From positions 1,550,001 to 1,614,000 of the forward strand of contig JAGMUV010000007.1 of the NCBI GenBank assembly GCA_020744425.1: a stretch of DNA of 64,000 nt. The letters run 5' to 3'. The stretch's first letter is position 1. The number at the start of each line of letters is the position of its first letter. Positions 57,023 to 64,000 of this stretch are shown piece by piece. A model generated the notes under the pieces. It was not told where the DNA came from, ran no database searches, and saw only the letters and a program-made list of their open reading frames with translations. The DNA is from Dactylonectria macrodidyma. Its lineage: Eukaryota > Ascomycota > Sordariomycetes > Hypocreales > Nectriaceae. A program made the position numbers and the translations under genes.

Positions 57023-59134
57023 ATGCTCTACCCGGCGCAATTGAGAGCAATTACCTTGCGCCGTCCACTGGCGTCAACTCTTTGCAGCGACTCAAACCCT
57101 TCCCGAATTCTAGTTCGTGCATCAAGCCTTTCTGCGATTCATCGAGGAATTCGTCACTCCGAGCGTGCCCAATACGGTGCCCCACGATCATCCGAAGACG
57201 GGACCGACCGACCCCGACGAAATGCAAACGAGGTGAAACCTAGGCAAAGGGGTTTTGTGAGTCGCGAATCCACCGGTCGATCCGGTGGCAGATCAGGAAA
57301 AAGGGCTCCCTTCAGCCGAGAACCTCAAGATGAGTTTGCGTCAAAATTCAATGCCCGAGCTGGTGATGCAACACGGAGAACGGCTTCTTTTGTTCGAGAT
57401 TCGCGGAATAGCTTTGCCTCCCGAGCTACTTCCAAGGCCATGGACGGCGTCTCAAGTTTCCGACAGCAACAAAAGCTCCGGAAGAAGCTCGCCAAGAAGA
57501 AGGCAGAGGAAGAACAGGAGGATGAGGACCATCGCAAGACTCGGAGAAAGCGATTCGTCGACCCAGAGGAGTCTTTCGGTAAGAACAGCTTGGTTTATCG
57601 ACTGAAGCATGGTGATCTCAAAGAAGCGGCTTCCCAGTTGGTTTTGAAGGAGCCGGTCAGACCTAGATCTTTTCGCGATGCCAGGCGTGACAATGCACGC
57701 TTTGAGCGGGAGTCACGCGATGCTGAGAGAACTGTCTCGAGCGAAGAACCAAGGCGCAATGACCACGATTCAGCTCCAATACGTTCAAGGCAAGATGGCC
57801 GCGATTGGGGATTCCGTGACACATCAGCCCCGATTCGGTCGAGGCAAGACGACCGCGATAGGGGATTCCGCGATACGTCAGCTCCGATGCGTTCAAGGCA
57901 AAATGAGCGACGGGATGGAGGCAGCGAGGACTACCATGACTCATCAGCTCCAATGCGCGGGCGCAAGAAAGAGATGATGCCTATGACTATCAAGTACACC
58001 ACTGCTGCGTCCCAGTTCTTATACGGAAGGTCGGTCGTCAAGGCGGCCCTCGACCAAAGGAGGCGAAAGCTCTATAATCTCTACATTTACGGTGGAGACA
58101 ACCGAATCGACGCCAAGGACAACACCATCATGACTCGGCTGGCTAGGAAACACAACATCCCCGTCACCATCGTACCCAACCACGAGCAGCGGATCATGGA
58201 CAAGATGAGCATGGGGCGGCCTCACAATGGCTTTGTTCTCGAAGCATCGCCTCTACCCCAGCTCCCCATCAAGTCCTTGGGAAGACTGGAGGAGAGCACG
58301 ACCAGGCTAGGATTCCATGTTGAACTGGACTTTCAGATGAAGGAGGAAGAGGCCATCAACGGCACCGACACTTTTGTTCGACGCGCCAATGATGTTACGC
58401 CCAAGCCTTTTGTGTTGTTGCTAAATGAGATTCTTGATCCTGGAAATTTGGGAGGCATTCTCCGCACAGCAAGTTACCTTGGCGTCGATGCCGTCGGTAT
58501 TACCACGCGCGGCTCTTCGACCCTAACACCCGTCGTCCTCAAATCGGCAGCTGGTGCAGTAGAGGAAATCTCGTTGTTCACCGTGGATGACCCCATCACC
58601 TTTATCGAGGAGTCGAGAAAGGCTGGATGGAAGGCATATGCCGCGGTCGCACCACCGGACAGGAAACTAATTCGGAAGCATGGCAGCAAATTCATCTCCA
58701 CGGATGCAATTGAAGCCAAGAGCCCACTCAACGAGGACCCATGTCTACTCATTCTCGGTAACGAGGGACATGGGTTATCCAAAGACGTCAAGATGGCGTC
58801 CGATTACGAGTTGTCGGTACCGCGATTCGTCCAAGGCAGCTGTGTAGACAGCTTGAACGTTAGCGTTGCAGCTGGCCTGTTGTGTCATTCTTTCGTGAAG
58901 GAAATTGAGGTGGAGAAGGTCGAACAGGAGTTGAAGCAAAATGTTATCCCCAACGAGACTCAGCAGGTCATCGACTTAGTGACCAGGTTGGAGTCCAAGG
59001 GGACGAAAGACGAAGCACCGTTGGATGAATCCAGGGAGGCTATTCAAGGAGAGAGAAACCCCGAGGAGAGAAACCCCGAGGAGAGCAAGCCCGAGGAGCG
59101 TAAACCAGAGAGGGAGTTGGATTTAGGCTTCTAA
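57023..59134 (+). CDS. mrm1: Mitochondrial 2'-O-ribose rRNA methyltransferase (SpoU/TrmH, Mrm1-like)
   Basis: Intronless, 703 aa. The N-terminus (MLYPAQLRAITLRRPLASTL) is Arg/Ser/Leu-rich without acids, a mitochondrial presequence. Residues about 60-310 are an Arg/Ser/Asp-rich low-complexity insert with an 18-residue repeat. A substrate-binding domain starts near 325 (FLYGRSVVKAALDQRRR). The SpoU fold follows from about 462: motif 1 NEILDPGNLGGILRTA, motif 2 LLILGNEGHGLSKDV and motif 3 DSLNVSVAAGLL, which build the knotted SAM site. Yeast Mrm1/Pet56 methylates the 2'-O-ribose of a G in the peptidyl-transferase loop of mitochondrial large rRNA. This protein is much longer than yeast Mrm1 (412 aa), mainly through the insert and a C-terminal EERNPEE repeat. 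Confidence 0.9.
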   Translation: MLYPAQLRAITLRRPLASTLCSDSNPSRILVRASSLSAIHRGIRHSERAQYGAPRSSEDGTDRPRRNANEVKPRQRGFVSRESTGRSGGRSGKRAPFSREPQDEFASKFNARAGDATRRTASFVRDSRNSFASRATSKAMDGVSSFRQQQKLRKKLAKKKAEEEQEDEDHRKTRRKRFVDPEESFGKNSLVYRLKHGDLKEAASQLVLKEPVRPRSFRDARRDNARFERESRDAERTVSSEEPRRNDHDSAPIRSRQDGRDWGFRDTSAPIRSRQDDRDRGFRDTSAPMRSRQNERRDGGSEDYHDSSAPMRGRKKEMMPMTIKYTTAASQFLYGRSVVKAALDQRRRKLYNLYIYGGDNRIDAKDNTIMTRLARKHNIPVTIVPNHEQRIMDKMSMGRPHNGFVLEASPLPQLPIKSLGRLEESTTRLGFHVELDFQMKEEEAINGTDTFVRRANDVTPKPFVLLLNEILDPGNLGGILRTASYLGVDAVGITTRGSSTLTPVVLKSAAGAVEEISLFTVDDPITFIEESRKAGWKAYAAVAPPDRKLIRKHGSKFISTDAIEAKSPLNEDPCLLILGNEGHGLSKDVKMASDYELSVPRFVQGSCVDSLNVSVAAGLLCHSFVKEIEVEKVEQELKQNVIPNETQQVIDLVTRLESKGTKDEAPLDESREAIQGERNPEERNPEESKPEERKPERELDLGF
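57770..57960 (+). repeat. 54-nt tandem repeat in mrm1
   Basis: Units start at 57770, 57824 and 57878 (54 nt apart), with a fourth, longer-spaced partial unit at 57944. Each codes an 18-residue unit beginning SAPIRSRQD and containing RDxGFRDT. It lies in the disordered linker ahead of the methyltransferase domain. Confidence 0.85.
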
Positions 59135-59984
59135 ATCACCATGTACGACGTATCATGACACCATCACACACCCTTGTACAATACCTGGAATCTCGCAGAC
59201 CCTCGCTCATGAGAGGTGAGTAGCGCACATGTACAATAAATCATGTACAGTAGGATAGCTATGCATACAGGATACGAGATGATGAATGCACTCCCGACTT
59301 TAGAATCATGCTTTTAATTATAAAACTGTTGAGAAAATTTTCTTAACTGGCTGTTCTGGTTGCATTCTGCAAGCGTGCCCGTTAGCCATTCTAGCATTGC
59401 GTGTGCATGACGTAGGTGGTCGGGTAGCCCTCATGACACCTTGGACTGGAATGACAACCGTTGTATGTCATAGTCCACTTCAAAGCTATTCATTCATGGT
59501 CCTATTTTCCAAACGATACAAGGCACTTCTCTTCAATTTCCAGCATTTTTAGTCGGGCTAGACACCTTCTCTAATGAGTGCTATTTCGCGAAGAGGGGGG
59601 AAACGATTACACCAAACACCGTAGCGCCATACTCCCGATTTAGGCGTCGCCCAGCCACCCAATTTGTTTACCAACGCTCAGGTTGTACGAGCTGCCCATG
59701 CCACATCAGCAGAGCAGGTATGACAGGGCCTTGTGCGTCGCACGATTCCCCCCCACTGCCATGATATAAATAATATTTCAGCGAAACGGAGCTTCAGTGT
59801 CTCCTTTGCAAGAGACCAGCTTCACCGATTGGACCAGATTTCGGCGGTGTAGAGCGAACCTCGGGCTGCTGAGCTGCAACCTCCATCCAGCCCTGCAGTA
59901 CAACATCGCCAACGCTTCAGAGAGACGACGCGACCCCAGGAATTCCACCTTGGCCAAGCCGGGATATTAACTAACTAGGCCGCA
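59135..59984. promoter_or_regulatory. 3' region of mrm1 and promoter of the Cys-rich wall gene
   Basis: An 850 bp tandem spacer. A TATA-like TATAAATA lies at 59765-59772, about 215 bp before the next ATG, after a C-rich tract. The mrm1 3' end region near 59220-59330 is AT-rich with repeated ATGTACA words. No gene seen. Confidence 0.45.
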
Positions 59985-61353
59985 ATGATGAGGCTCTTTT
60001 CGGCATTATTCACACTCCCATCCCTCGCCCTTTTTGCATCGCAGGTCGCGGCCGACGGTTCCGCACCGACGGCCATCAAGAAGATCGCGCCGAACTCTCA
60101 CGAAAAGCTGCTGGCCGAGCACCTTGCCTTTGCAGCAATCCCCGTGCTTGGGCTCCGCGACTCCATCTCCTCGCTCTTGGACGAAGAACAAGACAGAGAA
60201 AGAAACAAAGAACGAGATGCAGCCGCCGACAGCACGACGCAACGCTATCGGCCAGCCTTTGCGCGGCACTTGAACGATGCCGAGAGCAATTACTTGCGAC
60301 GAGCTGCTGCAAAGGCCCTACTACTACACCGGCGAGAGGCCTGCCCCGCTGGCACGAGCAGCTGCGCCGACATTGGCTCGTCGGACAAGTGCTGCCAGGA
60401 AGGGACATATTGCGTGTCGGTCGACGACTCGAGCGTCGGCAATATTGCGTGCTGCCCCGACGCGGCCTCTTGCGGGGGAGACGTCGGTGCTTGTCCGTCT
60501 GGTGCAACGAGCTGCTCCGAGGATCTTGGCGGCGGATGCTGTATCCCGGGATACGTGTGCGAGGGCGCCGGATGTGAGTCTTTACGGATCGAGATCTCTT
60601 CAAGTAAACATGGTGGAAATGCTGACCAGGGTGGGTGAAGGCGTACCCAGTGCCTCCGCAACAGGCCTCAGCAGCACGGCCGTCCAGAGCTCTACTCAAG
60701 AGCAGCCTGAAACGACGACAACGAGCGTAGAGTCATCCGAGGAGCAAACCACAAGCACAACCACCGAGGCTGAGACGGCGACGTCAGAAGAAACGGCGAC
60801 TTCAGAAACAACCACTGCCACTGAGACCGCCACCACAGAAAATAGCACCCGGACCATCACGGGCACCGCTACGGGCGGCGCTCCATTCCGGCCCATCTCC
60901 TCGGAGACGACGGCCTCGGCGACGGACACCTCCGGATCGCAGACGGGCTGCCCCACGGGTTACTACGGCTGCCTTGCAACCCACGGCGGCGGCTGCTGCC
61001 GCACCGACCGCCAGTGCAACACATACGACTGCCCGTCGCCGTCCACCACACTCGTCTCGGGCAGCGTCACCATCGTGCTCCTCGCGACCGACGCTCCGCC
61101 TGCTGCCGGAGCCGGCGACGCCACCTCGACCTGCGCCGACGGCTGGTTCCTCTGCGGCCGGGACGCCGGTACCGTCGCCGGCTGCTGCCCGAGCGACTAC
61201 AGCTGCGGCACCGCGAGCTGCTTCACCGTCGCCGCCAGCCAGACCGCCAAGGTCCAGAAGGAGTTCCCGGAAGCCGACGCGGCGACGAGGGGCAGTCCGC
61301 GAGCCTGGCTGGTAGGCGCCGTGGGGGCATTGTGTCTCTTGATTGCCATGTAA
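59985..61353 (+). CDS. Cys-rich, Ser/Thr-rich GPI-type cell-wall protein
   Basis: Two exons: 59985-60573 and 60641-61353, giving 433 aa. The 67-bp intron has donor GTGAGT, branch GCTGACC and acceptor GAAG; this acceptor restores a Cys codon (GAGC-VPSAS) and the frame, whereas the nearer ACCAG breaks the frame. A signal peptide ends near residue 24 (QVAADG). Two Cys-rich modules occur in the middle (CPAGTSSCADIGSSDKCC and a GGGCCIPGYVCEGAGC end) and two more after a Thr/Ser/Glu-rich stalk (CPTGYYGCLATHGGGCC; CADGWFLCGRDAG and AGCCPSDYSC). The C-terminus is hydrophobic (AWLVGAVGALCLLIAM), a GPI or membrane signal. It looks like a wall-anchored extracellular protein of an uncharacterised fungal family. 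A function cannot be read. Confidence 0.82.
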
Positions 61354-61799
61354 AGTGGCGACAGCTGTGTCATATAGGAACGATAGATCAGAGGGTGGCG
61401 GCGTCGGGTATATAGACAAGGTAGATACGGTCCAAAAAGCTACGAAAGGATGGACAATGTTACGATGAATAATGCTGATAATACAACGATACCCACGTAT
61501 CAAATTGATAGATGAAGATGATTGGAGATTGAAATTGAGGGTTCACGTCTGGGTTAGCTAGATATAACAATGCAATCACAAATTGGTCATGAAAGGATTG
61601 AACATGGTCGCCATCCTCAGCACACGAACTTATTGAGAGGCCTACTTTCATTCACACACCATCGGCTGCTTTTGATTCATCCCACTCTTTTCAGGGATGT
61701 GGAGCGTCCGCTTTCACGACCTCCATCAACATGCTCGATCGTCATCGCTCGTCATCGTCAGAACATAACCCATGTCCACTCATTTATGGGTCCCATTCT
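61354..61799. terminator. Convergent 3' regions
   Basis: The Cys-rich wall gene and the GFA gene converge here. No gene or RNA recognised. A short ATCGTCATCGCTCGTCATCGTC repeat-like run lies near 61738-61760. Confidence 0.4.
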
Positions 61800-62358
61800 T
61801 TACTCGGGCATGTGGGTGAAGGGCTTGGCCAGGTGCTCCTGACAGAAGGGGAGCTTGCTGACAGTCCAGATCTCGGTGTCCTGGTCGGTTGTTAATGTAT
61901 GCACTACAATCAAACTGGTCGTAGGGCTAGTCCTAGGAGGAGGAAATACGCACAGGCTTGAGCTTCTGCTTCAGCTCAGTAGAGAGAGTACCGGCCTTGA
62001 GGGCAATGATCTCGGGGGCCGCATCAGGGTCGTGGGCGATGGGGGATCCGCAGTCGGAGCAGAAGAGGCGGTGGACAATCTTGCCAGAGGAACCCTTGGA
62101 GCCAGAGTAAGTCTTTACAGGGCCGTTGATGGTGAGCTTGTCCTTGGGAACAACAGCGACCAGGGCTAGAGGCGGGTTTGGTTAGTCAAGAGGAATCTTG
62201 CACAGGATTCTAGGAGCATCTTCGGCCGAAAACGTACAGTAAGTAGAGCCACTCTGGCGCTGGCAGTCGTCGCAATGATCGTACCCGACGAGGAGAGGTT
62301 CCTCAAGCTCTACAGAGTAGGTGACGGCCTTGCAAAGGCAGTGTCCGGTGATAGGCAT
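61800..62358 (-). CDS. GFA-domain protein (glutathione-dependent formaldehyde-activating enzyme family)
   Basis: Three exons: 62358-62238, 62165-61954 and 61880-61800, giving 137 aa, the usual size of single-domain GFA/CENP-V proteins. Introns are 72 and 73 bp. Zinc ligands are present: GHCLCKAV (CxC), then DHCDDCQRQSGS (CxxC), then LFCSDCGSPIAH (CxxC), which together hold the two zinc ions of the Mss4-like fold. Founding members were reported to join glutathione to formaldehyde, but many fungal paralogues have no proven activity, so only the family can be assigned. The first intron splits a Ser codon (TYS-LVAVVPKD). Confidence 0.9.
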
Positions 62359-63805
62359 GATGAATATCTGTGTTCGAGGACGTAGAGGAGCTGGTCGAAA
62401 GAGAGGGAGATACGGTTAGCGGTTTGAAAGTAGAGCAAGAGAACAGTGTGAGGGAGAGGGAATAAGAGAAGAAAAGAAGCTGGGGGGAGCTTCAGATGAA
62501 GCTTTTGAGGGGCTCTAGCGGGGTAAGGTAGTGTAGTGTATGCATTGCAGGTACCTGGTGAGATTGGCGCGAGCGATTGGAAGCTCACAATGGTGGGGCA
62601 GCGATTGGATGACGTTGAGGAGTCTGATCCAGAAGCGTCGGCGACACAGCGGGCGGAAGGTTGGCTATTGGCGATTGGGCCAGCGAACAGCGAGAGCGGA
62701 GGGTCGTGAGGGGTGGGATGAGGCGCTGCAGGTCTCGACTCAAGATGGAAATAGATAGGCGGCGGTGCGGGAAGTCGAGATCATGGTCGGTCTGGTCGGT
62801 CTTTATAGCGAAGCTGTAAATGCTGGACTGGGGAACAATGAACAGGACATGACGACAGAGTGAGTCTCGGCTCGTCGGAAAGCATGGCTAGGTTCTGCGT
62901 TATTGTCAAGATTACAATAGGACCCGACCCTCTCGTCAGGCTGAGCTCATGGTGCCTGCACCATCCCGGTTGGCAATGGTTGGAGGATTCGGGTACATTT
63001 CCGCTGCATCGCAAGTGTTAGTGGCAGCACAGCATTTGTCAAGACTCTCATGTCTCACCCAAATGAGTCCTAGCGGAGAGTACTCCCAACATGATTCCAC
63101 ATCGTCCTCATCTAACACGCCTCGTATATGTCTGACAAACAGCCAAGCGAGGCCAGCCATTTGTCGCTCGCATTAATGCTGTTGTCCATAGCCAACCACA
63201 ATCTGATATCCTTGAAAGTCGCAGGGAGCGGGGTCGGAATTTGGAATTGTCGAACACTCATCGGCCGCGCTTCTCATTTTAGTGCCAGATGGATCCATGC
63301 TGGCGCCCCCGTCGAATTTGGAGCAAGGGCGTCAACCAGACGTTCATCCTTTGGTCCAGTTCCAGGAACTTCAATTCTGACATTGCATGTTGCCGAGACA
63401 GCCGTGTCTTTCTGTTGTGATATACAGTGAATAAACAATCACCATCCATACCTTGCTGATGATTAAGGTCGTCTGTAAGCAGCCATCCTGGCTGACCATG
63501 TTGAGCGGGGGGGTTCGTCATCGCCAAGCTGGGAACTCCCAAGCGAAGCGATTGGTTGACATGGGGGAGCGCATCTGATTGCCAGGTTAGGGGAAATATT
63601 TCGTTTCTCCCAGAGATTGAATGTGTTTTAATAGCGACAATTCCAAAATCGTTGATGAGCATATAACATTCCAATAACCAGGCTAAGTGTTGGTTACTTA
63701 GGTGGTTCGTAGTTGAGTAGCTCCATTCCATTGCCTATGCATCGCCCAAGCATTGAGCATCGTGGACGTGGCCAAACATCCATTCCCTTGATACCACTCG
63801 GTTTA
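62359..63805. other. Upstream region of the GFA gene and gene-poor stretch
   Basis: The first several hundred bases should be the GFA leader and promoter (C/T-rich on the minus strand around 62390-62510). The rest up to 63805 has no frame with recognisable content and no repeats. Confidence 0.4.
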
Positions 63806-64000
63806 TCATGAGCCATTCTTGATCACCTGGTTGATGAGGGATGCCAGCAACCATGATGCCCCGGCTCTTCCGATAAACTCTATCAGGTCGAGAAGCTCCA
63901 CGATTCCAAATGCAACATGGTCAGCGATGAACAATCGAGTCACAGTCGATCTGTACACCTTCTTCATTTGTGCATTGTCCTGGCCGAGCACAAACGCATC
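63806..64000 (-). CDS. Possible C-terminal fragment of a gene running off the right edge
   Basis: A minus-strand frame open from the window edge to a TGA at 63806-63808 (64 aa). The peptide alternates polar and hydrophobic residues as in packed helices (RLFIADHVAFGIVELLDLIEF). No ATG is visible and no domain is recognised. It may be the last exon of a gene to the right, or chance. Confidence 0.25.
   Translation of the reverse strand, partial: DAFVLGQDNAQMKKVYRSTVTRLFIADHVAFGIVELLDLIEFIGRAGASWLLASLINQVIKNGS

Overview
The window is nuclear DNA from a filamentous ascomycete (Pezizomycotina; I infer a Sordariomycete, possibly Hypocreales). The support is short introns of about 47-92 bp with GTAAGT/GTATGT-type donors, CTAAC/CTGAC branch sites and CAG/TAG acceptors, moderate GC content, CFEM-like and GPI wall proteins, and single-copy fungal housekeeping genes on both strands. 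I saw no operons, no intact transposons, no CRISPR array and no convincing tRNA or rRNA genes. All exon coordinates were worked out by hand from splice signals and reading frame.

Left part (1-27 kb): a 12-helix MFS-type transporter with a very long N-terminal extension (63-4496, possibly open to the left edge); a convergent CFEM-like cell-surface protein with one membrane segment and a polyglutamine tail (4792-8048, minus); the ESCRT-III subunit Snf7/Vps32 (10174-11028, minus); the Golgi mannosyltransferase subunit Mnn9 (12727-14212, minus); a 3-methyladenine DNA glycosylase (15930-16994); a 4.3 kb stretch without genes that ends in a long pyrimidine-rich leader; GPI-anchored Ecm33 (21329-22659); an SPF45-type splicing factor (23513-25074, minus); and the divergently arranged mRNA-export helicase Dbp5 (25525-27155).

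Centre (27-45 kb): after another 3.3 kb gene-poor stretch lies the dominant feature, a three-exon gene for a 4115-residue, highly charged, repetitive and probably disordered protein (30500-42970). It holds a 114-nt tandem repeat, a separate 33-nt repeat array and a basic C-terminal tail. A small secreted Lys/Glu-rich protein follows at 43697-44764.

Right part (45-64 kb): COP9 signalosome subunit 3 (minus) divergent from dihydroorotase; a CCCH zinc-finger protein (minus); a Mit1/CHD-like chromatin remodeller of five exons (51122-56559, minus) divergent from a mitochondrial SpoU rRNA methyltransferase; a Cys-rich GPI-type wall protein; a GFA-domain enzyme (minus); and a possible partial gene running off the right edge.

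Most genes are conserved cell machinery: membrane traffic, wall building, DNA repair, mRNA splicing and export, pyrimidine synthesis, chromatin and mitochondrial ribosome maturation. The cell-wall theme recurs (CFEM-like protein, Mnn9, Ecm33, Cys-rich GPI protein) but nothing suggests a dedicated cluster. The best candidate for something undescribed is the giant repeat protein.
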